DNA of 64,000 nucleotides from Phoronis australis (taxonomy: Eukaryota > Phoronida > Phoronidae). Both the position numbers and the translations under genes were made by a program. The stretch spans positions 586,359 to 650,358 of the forward strand of contig NMRA01000150.1 in NCBI GenBank assembly GCA_002633005.1. Reading direction: 5' to 3'. The notes beneath the pieces were generated by a model. The model made no database searches, was not told the origin of the DNA, and saw nothing but the letters and a program-made list of their open reading frames with translations. Shown here one piece after another: positions 1-15,200 of the stretch (position 1 is its first letter; each line of letters opens with the position of its first letter).

Positions 1-223
1 AAGGATACATGTTTTTGTGGCCAACTGCGCCCTCTTGAATCGAATTTGGCTATTAGTGAGAAAGTATAGTTCATGGCAAATACGATTTGATTAAAAAATC
101 AACCAGTGGCAGTGCCAGCAGTGGCTAGTGACTGCCAGGCAGCGCCAGTCGGCAGTGGCAGTTCAGTTTCAGTGACAAAACTGACAATTTAAAGACTCGG
201 CCGTAAAGGAAGACCATTCCATT
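1..223 (+). promoter_or_regulatory. Presumed 5' UTR / proximal promoter of the phosphatase gene
   Basis: Sequence directly upstream of the start codon. It contains a short CAGTGGCAG-type repetition at about 108-170. I see no TATA box or other core promoter element at a convincing distance, and the transcription start may lie before the window. Confidence 0.3.
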
Positions 224-296
224 ATGTATTGGTCCGATGTGGTTCTGGCATTAACTTTAATGCTTTGCTTTAATGCTTCAGCTCAAGGTGTGACAG
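224..296 (+). CDS. Exon 1: start codon and signal peptide
   Basis: Begins [20 protein letters not shown] and continues QGVT. A hydrophobic core ends in an A-S-A signal-peptidase-like site. The exon ends in phase 1 before gtacag and joins exon 2 as GAA (Glu). Start chosen because it is the only ATG giving a signal peptide in frame with Ig1. Confidence 0.8.
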
Positions 297-3200
297 GTAC
301 AGTGGCCGTGTAGTCTGTACGTAGTGAACTAACACACAGACTGGACTGGTCAAGTGTTGATGCATTTAAACTTAATGCAGGCAGTGCTATCTTTAAAAAA
401 AAAACTTTGTTTTGTTTTGTGTGGGAATTCTTTGTTTTTCATTTTCTTGGCGTGTTAGCAATGGAATTCGTGTATTTTAATAGTAGATACAATAGTAATC
501 ACATTTTTCCTTTTTATTTACCAAAATTTTAGGGTGGCTCATCAAATTCCGTGATTCTGGCCAAAACTCGATGATTGTTTTGCAGCTTAATTGTTCAAGT
601 TCAAATGCTTAATTCTTTCTGAAGGTGGTGCTGTTTCTTCAAATTTCGAGAAAAAGTAAACATGGCAATAAATGGCATAATTCAGCAGACAAGGAAAGCA
701 AAAGTAAGCCAGACCCTGGTTATGCTATTGATCACTATGAAGATAATAGAAACCAATTTGAGATAGATAACAGAATAAGCAAACTTAGTAACATAGGTTA
801 TAGAATTAGTAACAGAAACCAGGTTTATACTGCTACTTTAATTTGACTACCGTATTCGCCCTAATAAGCGCCCGTGCCCCTATAAGCACCCCCCACGTGT
901 TTTCAGACTTTGCTGAAATAAGCACCCAGTCCATGAATGGGTAAGTGTGAAAAATGCCTTACCTACAGTCCTAAAATTCTACAATAACATCTTCAATTTA
1001 TCAATAATATCTGACAGACCTGAAAAAATTGTGCGCGGAATTTGTAGACCACGAGCCTTTCCGCTATGTCGGTATTTAGCCGTGACTATACATTTCAAAC
1101 TTCCGTGGTGCCTCAAAAAGAACGTAAAAGTTTTGTTGATCTTGCGAGGAATTTATCGTACAATGGTCTGGCATTTCAGAGCAGACGCAGTATACTTGTC
1201 AACGGGATTGTATTGTAGGTATATCCCACTCTCAACAGGAATACAAATTTCTTCGTACAGGTGAAAACTGCGAATCGAAGACTAATAAAAAAACTCGACC
1301 AGTGTTAAAAGCACGTGGTCAGGAAGTGCGCACTACATACATGTACCTGTCATCAAAGGCATTAGTCGAGTACTATCCATTCCTGAAATGGATAGTGTAG
1401 CGTTGGCAATAAATAAATATTGGCACTATTTTCCGAAAGTTTCTAATACTAAAAAAATTTTGCATTGTTTTTAAGAGGGATTGTTTGATAAATCATAATT
1501 GGTGTTTTATTTTAGGGCTGTTTTTTCAATTACCTCAGCCCTCTGCTGGTACGTAATTGTACGTCTGTTAGTCATATGCCTGTGATGTTTGTTTTCCAGA
1601 AACTGATCTGGAATCATTCCCTGATGTCACCACTCGCAAGGACCAGTCGGCCATGTTAACCTGTACTATTAAAGGCTTAAGTGGCTCCCCCAAGGACGAG
1701 TTGGTAGGTTAAGTCTGTGTTAACCATTTATGAGTGTTGATTGAAGCTGAGTAATAGATGGCACTTTTGATGGACTCGTTACTTAGGCGACAGTAAACCC
1801 ACACTTTCATACTGTTAAAATAACTTTCGATTTATGCAAGTTACTGTCATGAAATCAAAGTCACTCCTTGTAGTGTATATATATATATTACTTCAGACGA
1901 TGTCCAATAAAGTAATAGATACTGTTTCAGGTCAGTGGATGCAACTACATTTCGTTCCCTCGATTAAAACACGGTTGATTTGTTCTTGGCCGTAAACGCT
2001 ATCCAGTCTCTTAACTTTTTATTCTTGTGACGTGGTATGACTGGTCCGACGAGATTAGACGTGGTGTGACTGGTCTGACAGGATTAGACGTGGTGTGGCT
2101 GGTCTGACAGGATTAGACGTGGTGTGACTGGTCTGACAGGATTAGACGTGGTGTGACCGACGGGATCACACTACTCGGGGATAGAACTGAACTAACATGT
2201 AAATATGAACTAACATGTAAATATGAACTAACATGTAAATATGAACTAACATGCAAATATGAACTAACATGTAAATATGAACTAACATGTAAATATGAAC
2301 TAACATGTAAATATGAACTCAAGCGCACCACTCGTCATGGCAATCCTGCAGTTGTTGGAGGCTTTACAATGACAAGTTGTCTTTTCAAGGAGTATAAGCC
2401 GTGGACAGAAGAATGACTTTGTGATCTGTTTTTAAATCAAAATACGTCACATGTCATGTCTCGTCTGCATGTTGCAAGTGTATAAATTTATTGCGAGATT
2501 GAGACCCGTTTGTTTCCTGTCCCTAGCCAAACTTCACAATTGCAATGAGAGGGGTGTGATTGAATGCTCAATTCAAATCTGGGTCGACCTAGGTGATAAA
2601 TCTAGCAAAATTACGTGCTCCATGCGTGGAAATTGTACGAGCGAATATCAGATTATCTTGTTGCAGCATTTAAATTATTCCAGAAATGCTGGCTAAAAAC
2701 ACACTTTTTGAGACTATTGTAGATAAGCGTGCTGTGTTTCTCACAAACACAGAAATCCATGCGCGAGACAAAGCACAAATTAATCTCAAGTTCTGTTAGT
2801 TGGGGATGGGGAATTACCCGAGAAGCTGGAATTTACGCAAAGTGGGATATTGGCAATTACATGGAAATTTGGCGAAAGTCGAGGGTGGATGATTACACGG
2901 GCATGGACATTAACCTGTGAGTTTATGGTATGATAAAAAGATGCTGGGGAAAACGCCAAAATATGGTTTTGATCCTGAGGAGGTTGTGTGTCTGTGTGCA
3001 TACGACCATTTAGAATAAATGCTCTGAGTCGCCTCATGTCTCTGTGAGCACAACTGATATAGATTTTCAAACAGGTCCAGCTACTGCGGTGACCTCTATT
3101 GACATATTCTGCATGAACAGCTGTACCTAAACCAGTTGCAAGATCACAATTTGGCATGTGTATTTCTATCAACTAGACAACAGATGCAGTGTTTCTGTTT

Positions 3201-6200
3201 ATCAACTGTAACTCATGTGTAGACTTAAAATTGTGAGTGAAACGCTTGGAAAAAATACATGGAAAAAATAGAAATGCACTTTAATGTGTACCATAATAAT
3301 AATAATAATTCATACGTCATTACCTAATTTTTCATCCAAGAAAGTCAACTTCATATGACCGATGGGTGATTTTTTTCGGGGACTGGAATTTAGTCAGCCA
3401 ATCGGCCTCTGCACCAGCGTTTCAAAAACTCAGAGGAACCACTACAGGCGAATGTATTCAACTACCGCTGTGCCTCATAATGACAATTTTTTACGTTTGT
3501 CTCTGTATCTTTCGAGGTCCTTCGCATATTTTCAAGAAATTTAACGAGGAGTTTTGTGTTAGAGAGAGGATGACATGTTTCCAATTTTTGTAGAGGTATT
3601 TCATGCCATCTAGTGGCCATTTTATGAAACCCAAAACACCTAGAATGACACTGCATCTCAATACTCTGTATTATCTGTGTTCCATGCAGTGGATGTATAT
3701 CAGTTGTTCTTATTCCTTTTCAGGACTCTCTTAACATTGTGAAAGTCAGGCCAGAGGGTATTACACCAATTTCAAGTTTTGACCAAATTGTGATGAACTT
3801 TAACGATAAGATTTATGAAACTCCTGTTGGTGGGTCAATATACAAACGCGTGATGAGTAAAGAAGATCTTGGAAATGGGCGTTACAAGTACACATTGATC
3901 ATTAGGAAAGTGAAAGTGAAGGACTCTGCAAAGTTTGAATGTCGAATGAAAAAGGGCGAGAAAGAGAGCAAGATTTCTGCGAGGCTCACTGTGTTAGGTA
4001 AGTCAGTGGTTAACCTGCTGACCAGAGGTTGAACTGATGTTGACCAGTGGTCAACATGCTGACTAGTAGTCAAACACAAGCTATCCTGTTGTCAAATATA
4101 TGTTGACCAGTTGTAAAGATATTAATCAATGGTCTAATGTGTATTGACCTGTGGTCAATGTACCAGGCTTGTGTACCACAGGTGACTTGTGGTTTGCAAG
4201 TCTATACTGAGTACAAAGACACTAGTTAAAATAACTTAAGTGATTTGTCAATTAATATGTATCATTGTTCTCTACAACCGCTTTTAACGTGTCGCAGCGT
4301 CCTGTTTGGCCGAACGCGCATCCTGTTTAAATGTGCCGTGTCCTGTTTAAAAATCTCGCGACCGGTTTAAAAAATAGGGACCAGTTTGTAAAAAAGGCGT
4401 CGTCATCATTAATCAAGCCTTCACTGGTTCAAATTACGCTCGACAGTAACTGGACATAGCTAAGTGGTTTGTTGTCGAAAGCCTAATCACCGACTCACTG
4501 AAGCGGCAGACCGGGCCGCTAGTCTATTTATGGTGTAATGCGGCTTGTAAATAATCTTTCAGTCATCTTTTCAATCATCTGGAACAACTAGTCATAGTCA
4601 ATTGAATTTAAACAAAGGCCCAGTACCACCTATAAGCCTAATCCACTACCTGCTCACTGGAGTAACAGTCCGTCACTAAAGTTGCTGATCGTTAGGCCTA
4701 ATCACTTTTATACTTATTTGTGTTGGGCAGACAGCTGATCATAACCCATTGAAAATAATTTGGCCTAAGGCTCAGTGGTTAGTTCTGTTAAGTGTTGTCA
4801 GTAAGGACAGTGTTGCGCAGGAATTTATACAACGACACTGGTCTGACTTAACAACACCAAACAAACCTTTAGCGGCTCGACCTAAACTTTACAATTGCAA
4901 TGAGAGGGAGGTATCATTAATTTGTAAATTCAAATCTGGGTCAACCCGTGATAGAAATCTAACGTGTGCACTGTGAGTGCAATTGCAACGACAGGCATGT
5001 GTGATAATTGCTCAATTCAAATCTGGGTCGACTCCGGAGATAAATCTAGCATAATCACTTAGTCTATGCATGCAACTTGTGCGGGCGAATATCTTGGCTG
5101 TCCCATTGAGGTCATTATTGAACGATGACTAATCTCGTTGTAGAAAAGTGCCAGTTCTATAAAATTCTACGGGTTGGTCTCTTCTAAGAATACGGACTTC
5201 GCTGAGACTAATCTTAAATTCCTGCCAATTTTAAAATGAAACTTAAATTTGTCTCAAGTCCATTTTAAGAAAGAGATCTTAAGTTTATGACTAAGTTTTG
5301 TCTTTATTTTGACTAACTTACTGTTTGTGGAAGTTTCAAAGTTCGAAAGTTGAGGCAAATCAGTATTGAATCGAAAAGGAAGTCAGTTTCTTGGAAAGGA
5401 CCCCAGTTAATTAGTTTAAGAAAAGGTAGTTGCAGCACTTAAGTTATTCCACAAATGCTTGCTAATAAACGCACTTTTCGAGACTATCGTTTGTAAGCAT
5501 GCAATCTTTCCCACCAACACAAAAGTCAGCCTGAAGCAAAGCTGCGAACAAAAGTACAAGTTAAAGCTCAAGTTCTGTGTGTGGTAAGTTGGGCGATTAC
5601 TCGAGAAGCTGAAATTTGCGCAACGTGTGAATGGGTGATTGCCCGAACAGTGGGCGATTACACTGAAATTTTGGCAAAAGTCGGGGGGGTGGACATGGGC
5701 ATTGACATTAACCAGTGAATTTCCGTTATTGTGAAACAGAAAAGAAATGTGTAGTTGTGTTATTGCATGTATTATTGATAAAGAATATACTAACACACTA
5801 CAAAAATCCTCAAGGCGTTGAGACACAATTTCACATATACATAAAAGTATTGAACAACGGCTCCACAACCAGACACTAACCCTGGAAAGCCGAAGTGTGC
5901 CGTATTAGTCAATTATGCACATTCCCAAGTTATGTTTCGTATGCTAAAATATTGTTTTTAGCACATTAATGAATTTATCTCTGTTTTGTGAAACAACATG
6001 TTGGACATTTGTTGTATTTAGCATTATGACAGCGAGGTGATATCCTGCAGCCAATAGAATAACTAGCATTTAGTCTCTGATTATCAAAATCAGTGACTAC
6101 CAAAAGGAAGTATTGTTGGAACAGACATACGGTAAAGTAATTGAATTTACTTGTGTTAATTTTTACTTCCTTTTTAACAGTTGCTGGAACTTTCCTGTTG

Positions 6201-9200
6201 TCTGTCCCTACTCCTACTGTTTGTCTTAGCTCGTCTTTACTTTCAGCAAATTAGATTTTATGTTGCCAAAAATTCTCCATCCCTTTGCGTGTTTCTGGGG
6301 CGCGACGTGAGTCGTCACTCATGGTGTTGCCAACCTAAAGTGTAGGCCTACTCCAGCGATTCAAGTGCGTGAATTCATGCGTACGCACCAATCCAAAGCT
6401 GCACATCAAAAGATAACAGGGTCCTAAATGAAAGAGTGTACCGGCATGACTGTTAAGCACCAGGGTGCCATTGGTCCTGACGGTTATAAAAGACCTGATG
6501 CTTAGCAATATTCCGTGGGACTGATGAAGCCCAGACCTGATACTTTGTTGCTCGGTTGTGAACCTGGTCGATATTCCCTAGGACTGATGTTCTATCCCCG
6601 AAGGTCGCTATTGCAACTAAATGGATAGATGCAAAATTGTAGTTAGTGAATTTTTATTCTTCTCTTCAAACAACCCCCGCCAATTTGTTCAAGGAATTCA
6701 GTGGGATATTTCAGTCGCATCTTTGGTCTACAATTGTGCGAGGAATTCCTTGGGCTATTTCACAATCACACACTGGCCTACATTTGTTCAAGCAATTCAG
6801 TCCGCTATTTGAGAGTCACACACTGGCCTACAGTTGTTCAAGGAATTCAGTCGGCTATTTCAGAGTCACACACTGGCCTACAGTTGTTCAAGGAATTCAG
6901 TCGGCTATTTTAGAGTCACAAGCTAGCCTACATTTGTTCAAGGAATTCAATGGACTATTTAAGAATCACATACTGGCCTACTTTTGTTCAAGGACTCCAG
7001 TGGGCTATTTGACAGTCGCAAACTGGCTTACATTTGTTCAATAAAACCAGTGGACTATTTCATTTTGAAATATCTGACCAACGTAAGTTGTATTTAAGTC
7101 AATGAACCCGCATCACCTGATGTTGTCCTGGTTTAATAGGTTAAAACTAACTTACCAAACCTTGTATGGGTTTACAGTTTCTGTTTACTTGGTATTAATT
7201 TCCCAAGGCTTAATTTGATAATGTAATGGTTCTATAGGAAGCACTTCCGCTGTTGTGCGCTTGTTTCAGGAAGTGCTCCTGGTCTGCACTCGAAACAGGA
7301 AAGTATCACACTGTTGAATGTTAGTCACATACTGGTGGCTGAAGTTTGTGTGACCCCTGTTATAATATTCTTGACTGTCTGTTGACAGATAAACTATGAC
7401 TGTTGTTAAGTTGGAAAAAAGGTTGGATCTGTTGTAATGACCTGTGAATCCTGCAGTGTTATTGAAGAGACTGAGTATAACTGGAGAAAATGGAGGCTGT
7501 GAAGATTGAGAGTCTTTTGTTCGTGTTTGATCTTTCAAATATTTGCCTCAACTACCCATTAATTGGCAGATAGTGGTCTTCAACTGTTAATCCTGGATCT
7601 GGTTAATCATTTCATCTATTTTCTATTCACTGGTGTTCCTTCCCTTGGAGGATTAACAGTGTGATTTGTATGTCAGGCTAATACTCCAGAACTATACAAG
7701 ACATCACTTCATTTGATTGTGTGATAAGATCGTCTGTGGAATGACTGAAGCCAGTGAGGACTTGGTTATTGATTGAAGTGGTGTTACCATCTCCTTGACA
7801 GACTTGTGGTTTGGTCTGCTACTGGCCTACTGCCATCATGTAGCTGTGAATGTCACTACCATAGTTACCAGTGACTCCCTCTAATCTCACACGTAGTTAA
7901 TAAGGATTGCTGTCTCACTAAAAGGACATACAAAGTCGACTCGAAGGATTACTGAATTACTAGGATCACATGTTTGAATAATGCCACGGATTTGGAGAAG
8001 TTGCATGATGACTAACTGAGTGTGGTCACCTGTTACATGACTAACTGAGTGTGGTCACCTGCATGATGACTTACTGAGTGTGATCACCTGTTACATGACT
8101 AACTGAGTGTGGTCACATGTATGATGACTTACTGAGTGTGGTCACCTGCATGATGACTTACTGAGTGTGGTCACCTGTTACATGAAAGTCTCTGAGGTAT
8201 CATAAGCCCTCTGATGTTTCTGTGCTACTACTAATACTTTTGATTTTAACATTTATTTATTCTGATGTGTACAACTCAAGTTCCATAGTAATTAGAATGT
8301 GTGAATTATTTAGGATCCAAATGGTGACTATGTTAGCTTTACGACTTGTTTTGGGTCAGTTTGCTTTCTGTGGCTTGGTGAAAATCCATGGTAGCCCATG
8401 CCAGAACACTTCTTGCTCTGGAGGTCACAGTTCAGAGGTCAATGAACAGTCGGAGGTGATAACACAAAGCCTGAGTATATCTACTGTTACTAGTGTGGAT
8501 GCTACTGCTGTGGTGCAGGTTACTACTGCTGTACCACCTATTGCAGTTAGCACACCTTCCCTGCCAGCTAACAATGGTAAGTAAAGAAAAGACAGCCATG
8601 TGGTAATTCATGTTAAAATTGATGTACAAGATTCATAGAAGGAATCGATTGACAACTGGAACATTCCTCCCTGTCTACCTGCAGGCCCTGTTGGAGTTTC
8701 AAACATTTTTTACCCTGATGTTTCAAGGAAATGAGGGAAGGTGCCCATAGCTGCTCATGTGTTGCAATAACATTGTCAAAACATTGATGTTATATTACAT
8801 CAAAAGTCTATTTCACTTCCTTGACGATTAATTTTCTGTTGTTATGACATACAGTGCTGGGAAACAAAACCAAACAAAACAAAACAAACCCAAATCAAAA
8901 ACCAATAAATGAAAGCGCTCCGAGGAGCAAAATTATCTGAACAGACCTCAGTGAAGATGATGAAGATTATGGTTTTGGTGGTGGTGGTGGTGGTGGTGGT
9001 GATGGTGGTGGTGGTGATGGTGATGATTACGATGACGATGACGGTGATGATGAACAAAGATGTCAGAAATGATTAAGAAATAGGCTGTAGTCTTGTTCAA
9101 TAGAAGGTAAACCAACAAAAGTGCAGCAAAATCGGTCAAGAAAGGAACAGCCTTATCAGAAAATCTGCATTTAATAATGACTAGGTACAAGAAACTAACA

Positions 9201-12200
9201 TTTGAAAAATTTCAAAGCAATTGGTCCTTCAATGCGCTCTCTACAAAACGTTTTCGTCCCAAAATTGAGGGGCACATGCACAATGGCCGATGTTTCCGCC
9301 ATCTTAAACCAGAAGTGAATGATTTCTGGCATAAGTTGTTCACATCCTCAACAATGAATTAGCGATTTTCAACCATCTACGTCAAAAACTACGGCCTCTA
9401 GGAGCATTTGAACCTGAATTTGAAAACAAAATCATGAAAAACAGTAGGGATCCAGCTCTTGCGGAAGTAGAGGATCTGTGTAAATTTCGTGAAAATGGCA
9501 AGAAAATACGAACTGCAGAGAGAACAAACAAAAGAAATCAACTTGATGGCATACTCGCCAAGTAATAATTGGTAGGGGTTAATCAGTTTCATCTGTCAGC
9601 AAAGCAACATCTACATATATTGTTGGAGAGTGGATGGTAAACGATAGGAGGATTGGTGTATACATGGTCAAATTGGCAACATGGTCACCGCCTCATACTA
9701 ACGTCGATGTTTTGTGGAGTTGCAGTCTGTATGAACGGTTAACTTCAGTCCTGGGTTGAAGTTAAGACCACCAGTTAACTTTGTAGTAAACGGGTGGATT
9801 TAACAGTGGAGCATCAACGCTGTGTTACAGTAATTGAACGGTCAACTTCAGTCTCATCGAAGTTATCGCCAGGAGCCACTGTTATCGTCAACAATTAAAG
9901 GGTAGTGTCGCCATTAATAGTTGCTTATATTTTGCTGGAATAATCATCGATCAAATTAGAAATCAGGGCTTGACATAACGAGCTGCAGGTCGCATTTGCG
10001 ACTTGAAATTTGGAAATACGAACTGAGATTTTTATCAGCTTGTACCAAGTCGCAAAATGTGACCTGGAATATCTGACGTATGCAAGCTGAGTTTTTACAC
10101 TTCTCGACAGATGCCTGGCAAATACAAAGCAACTCTTGTGAATTCAACTGTATTGGTTGTTGCCAAATCTAGTTCAAAGGAACACTAACCCAGAACAGCC
10201 CTCCCGATAACTTGTAAGCATGTCGCGTGAACATGGGATAATGCAGAATCAATCTTTGACGCGTTTCATTGGCTAGCATATTCAGGTATTTTTGCTAAGT
10301 TCCGGATTCTCGGAAGAAAGTTTCGGGACACGGCATAACACGTGATAAATCGTCACAAAACAGTGCTGTTTCTAATAATTCTTAAGCGATCAACTTACTA
10401 AAGTTTGTGGTGGAAAAACGACAATATCCCTGATATCGTACTGCGGCACTGGTGTCGGTCCCGTTATTAGGGCGTAAGCCGTCCCGGTAGACAATCGTGA
10501 CTTAGAAATGTGCGTCTTGTTTTTTATCATGTAGGAGAGCAAAAGTGAAAGTGACAACCCTATTAATCGCCAGGTCTTTACTTTCAGCAAAGTAGTTTTT
10601 GAGTTGCCAAGAAATTCTCAAGCCCCTTTACTTGTTTCTTTGACCACATGCGTGAAATATGATTTTTCTTTCACACGTTGTTGCCAAAGTAAAATGGAGG
10701 CCTACTCCAGTGATTCATGTGCTTGAACTCACGCGGGCGCATCACTCCAAAGCTGCACATCATAACAGAACAGCAACAGTCCTAAATGAAATAGTATACT
10801 CGACCTGGCATTTTGGCTCTGTTAAACATCCGGGTGCCAGTGGTTTATTTGAAAATGAACTTAATAGATTCCCGAGACCGAACCCAGAACTGATTTCCTA
10901 TTCCGATGTTGCCCGCGGTCGATGATCCCTAAACCCGATATTGTATGCCCGTAGCCAGCTATTGCAACTTAACGAGTAGTTGGGAAATTGTTTTGACCAA
11001 AGTTTTTATTCTTCATGTATCCCCCTGGCAAGTTTTCGCTCCCCGGACCACCGTCGGCGTAAAATGTTCAGACTCCAATAGAAACAATCTTGTTCCGGCT
11101 GAAGCGGGCAATTGAAATCCAAATTATCCCGGTTGGCTAAAAAGGGTACAGTGTAGGTGGTAACGATACCCAGGAAGTCACCCCTACTAGATGGAGTTTG
11201 CCTCGCAAAATCATATAATGTTTCTTACCGTTCCAGTCTTTCAATATCTTATTACGGCAAACACTCGGGTTAATGACTATGCTCACGCTTACGCCTACTC
11301 CCTACCTTTGAGGTGTTTATAATAAGTGATCACTGATCTACGTAAGCGCTTCCCCCCACTTTTTGAGAATTTCCAATTAAGCACCCACAGTTCAGGCTAT
11401 CGCCCATCTTAGCGCACTACAAACGACCGTGCGTTATATGAAGTTGACACTATAATAGTGAGTCACTCTCAAAAACGTCTTTCTCAATATGTAAAAAACG
11501 AACTCCGGCTTTGTTTTATACCTCCGAAAGAAAGTTAACACCAGTGACATGCGTGTCGTTTAGTGACTGACCTATTTTCCCTTACATGGAAGGTATTGAG
11601 GAGCAAACGTGAATTACCTGATGGAAACACGCACGGAGTCGGGAATTATTTCGAGGATATTCATTTTATTTAAAACTAATTGTTGGGTAGGTAACGAGCC
11701 TAAGTTCCACATTTTTTGAGAATTTTGCACTGAATTATTCCTGCACATCTAAATACATCATTCGGTTAGGCCGCATCGTTTCAAGGATTTTTTCTGCAGA
11801 TGTTTTTCAGACGTCGAGTTAGGTTACAAAATTTGGGCTGCGAACAAAAAATAGAGGGAGTTTGCACTCCCATTATTTTAGTTAGTTTGATGACAGCTAC
11901 ATTGCAGGTCAGACCTAGCAAAATCACGGATATTTTTTCAACAGGCATTTTCTCCCTTTTTACATCGCAAACTTAGCTTCTCAAATGCACGTGTCAGTTA
12001 GAGAGCATTGATTCAACTTTCACGTCGGCAACTAGCCTTGGGCTCTAGAGCCTTTCAATGGCGGTCGTGAGAAACAGTAACGAGACGTACCTGCATGAAC
12101 GAACTCAGTTTTGCGATCTGAAGTTTGTGAGTATTTAACGCTGCAGGTAAAAAAGCATAATCTAATCGTTTTCTTGATGATCTACAAAATCAGTTTTGGC

Positions 12201-15200
12201 GCGTAAAATGGCAGGAAAATTTTGCGACCTGGCATTTATGAATGCGAGCTAGATTTTGAAAATGCGACCTGGGATTTTGGCTAGGTCGCAAAATGCGAAC
12301 TGGCGATTTTAATTGTGTCGAGCCCTGGAAATAAGTTTTGTCCGTTGGCACACATACATATTCTCAAACTGTCGTGTGCATGGTGTGCATCTGCGCTACC
12401 TTGTGATTACTTTGATGATGACAGCGTCACCTACCGTTTTCTTTGATACCGTTAACTACCGAAGCTGTTGTGAATGATTCAATTAACTTTGCAGTTTATA
12501 TTGATGCACCACTGGTATGAAGGAGCCATAGTACACGTGAACTTGCAGTGAACTAACTACAAGTCAAATGTAAAACATCATTACTACTGATAACAAAATT
12601 AATGAAGATAGTCTAAAGCAATTGAAACTCATTAATTTAGTCTGTAATCAAACCAACGTTACCCATAGGTTATGTCATGGCAGCGTAGCAGTGAAAAAGG
12701 TGGGGCTATAGCCTCCCGAGCCCCCTATGGTGCGCTGCCCATATATGTTCATATTGCCTCCCGGTGCTCTAGACTGATGAATTTCAATATTCTCTTTGCA
12801 CAATACCACAGTGCACTCTCTGAATCTATAGTATTGACCCACAATGCAGGTCACTTATTGCCCAGCTGTATACTGCTGCCATGCCATTCACAACAAAGTA
12901 TCTTTAGTTTGTGAGTAGTTATTTTGATGCCAATGAAATTTCACTTCTGCACAGTGAGTTGCAATGCAGTAAAAAATGACTGAGACAGGATAAAACATTC
13001 TTCACTAATGTGCAACTCGGCTCAGAAGTGTGTTTGCATCCTTTTATTTTGAAAACTTGGTCCATGCATTTTTCTGCCTCCGCAATTGAAGAGCAGTAGT
13101 TAGTTAAAGGACGTGGCATATTGTGTGAAAATGTGAATGCTGATTCAAAACTTTGACCTGAACTTGCAAATTAAAGTTGTCTGTTCTACCTATGTCATGA
13201 GAATTTGGTTCTCATTCAGTGGTGTGTTTAATTGACCTGATACACTCCTCTGTTCTGTTCATATAATCATCCCGTTGTTGTCAGACTGTTGATCAACCAC
13301 TTGTAGCCAGACACTATTGATCAACCAGTTGTAGTCACACAGTGTTGATCAACCAGTTGTAGTCAGGCAGTGTTGATCAACCAGTTGTAGTCGGGCAGTG
13401 TTGATCAACCAGTTGTAGTCGGGCAGTGTTGATCAACCAGTTGTAGTCAGGCAGTGTTGATCAACCAGTTGTAGTCAGGCAGTGTTGATCAGCCAGTTGT
13501 AGTCAGGCAGTGTTGATCAGCTGGTTGTAGTAAGGCAGTGTTGATCAGCCAGTTGTCGTGAGACAGATTATCATGGTCATATTACCAACAGTTTATGAAG
13601 TGGTAAGTAATTATGATTATTTCCATCGAAACTATGACTTGCCGTGATGGTAGTGGTTCTTGTTTCTCATTTCAGACAGCGACTATCAGTCAGTTGTCAC
13701 TAGTGATCCTGTACAGCTTCTGTGTGATGGGGATAGTCTGCAGTCACCTGATGAAGTCATTTGGACTAAAGATGGCACTGATGTGGCAAAGTGGCCACAA
13801 GGTGAGGAAGCGATCCAAGTGGTTAGAGTAATGTCACGTGGTATTACAGTTGTACATGATGGCGAGATTGGGTTTTGCTTTAAATACCACGTTTTCTTAT
13901 ACTCTAAAAATTTACCTGGTTGTTCAGGGTTTGGGCCAGGCTTATTTCAGTTTGCACCTAAATTTGACTTGAGTACTCACCTGTAACTTACGTCACCCAA
14001 TTGGTTTTCAGAACTGCAAGGTACACCTTCAAATTTTGAAACTGAATTAGTTCCGAGTCGTTTAGTGTATCATCCTTGAAGTCAATACTGGGGGACATCA
14101 TTTCCTGTTTTAAGACTGTTGGTGCAAAATGCTGAAATTGGAGCATTACGAGGAACACCAAAATGTTCAGAATTAAGTAAATTCAATTTGTGCTGGAAAA
14201 TTGGTGCCCACAATTTTAGAGATTGTCACAAACTGGAGAATTTTAACTGAAATTTTAGTAAGAAGCAAGATATACAGTTTTTGATTTGAGGGGATTTTTC
14301 TTTATTTTCAGCGTTTATATTCATGTAGTTTTGGCTCACATTGTGTCACATGTTATTCAAAGCTGCGAGGTATTGTATTATGAGTTCACAATTAATTATG
14401 TTATATTTTGGCAAACGTGGTTGATGCACTTGATGCATTTTAAATGTTTGACCGTTATATTGTGTTGATTGCTGTAGTGCTGTAAGAGATGCTGTTATAT
14501 TGTGTTGATTGCTGTAGTGCTGTGAGAGATGCTGTTATATTGTGTTGATTGCTGTAGTGCTGTGAGAGATGCTGTTATATTGTGTTGATTGCTGTAGTGC
14601 TGTGAGAGATGCTGTTATATTGTGTTGATTGCTGTAGTGCTGTGAGAGATGATCAGTTATGGAGGTCACCCTTGACACAATGTACTCATCTTTGTCCTAC
14701 TGCATGTTGACAGCTGAACTCATGTCCAATATTCGTAGCTGTGCTCAAGTGACATGTCATACATTGATTCATCACTGTTCATGGCCATCTAGTTATGTTC
14801 AAGTGACATGTCATACATTGATTCATCACTGTTCATGGCCATCTTGTTGTGTTCAAGTGACATGTCATACATTGATTCATCACTGTTCATGGCCATCTAA
14901 TTGTGTTCAAGTGACATGTCATACATTGATTCATCACTGTTCATGGCCATCTAGTTGTGTTCAAGTGACATGTCATACATTGATTCATCACTGTTCATGG
15001 CCATCTAGTTGTGTTCAAGTGACATGTCATACATTCAACACTGTTCATGGCCCATCTTTAGTCTTCAGTTCTCTTCTAGGTGTTCCTTCCTTGTCTAATG
15101 AGCGATACACAATTCACCAAGATAGACTGGACATTAGTCAAACCCTGGTGTCAGACACTGGCCTCTATGTATGTCATACGTACTTTAATGAGACCAGCCT

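Noticed and set aside
2113-2416. Frames on both strands over the 18-bp array
   Set aside because: Repeat by-product; no splice sites or domain.
5416-5868. 150-residue minus-strand frame
   Set aside because: Lies in a dispersed repeat copy; the matching region at 2520-2925 does not keep the frame.
8948-9190. His-rich minus-strand frame
   Set aside because: Caused by the (ggt/gat)n microsatellite.
13283-13563. CRISPR-like regular repeats
   Set aside because: Repeats are head-to-tail with no unique spacers, and the DNA is animal.
13660-13986. Extending exon 5 to the end of its open frame
   Set aside because: The reading after WPQ leaves the Ig pattern, while the gtgagg donor at 13802 joins exon 6 in phase and completes the Ig fold.
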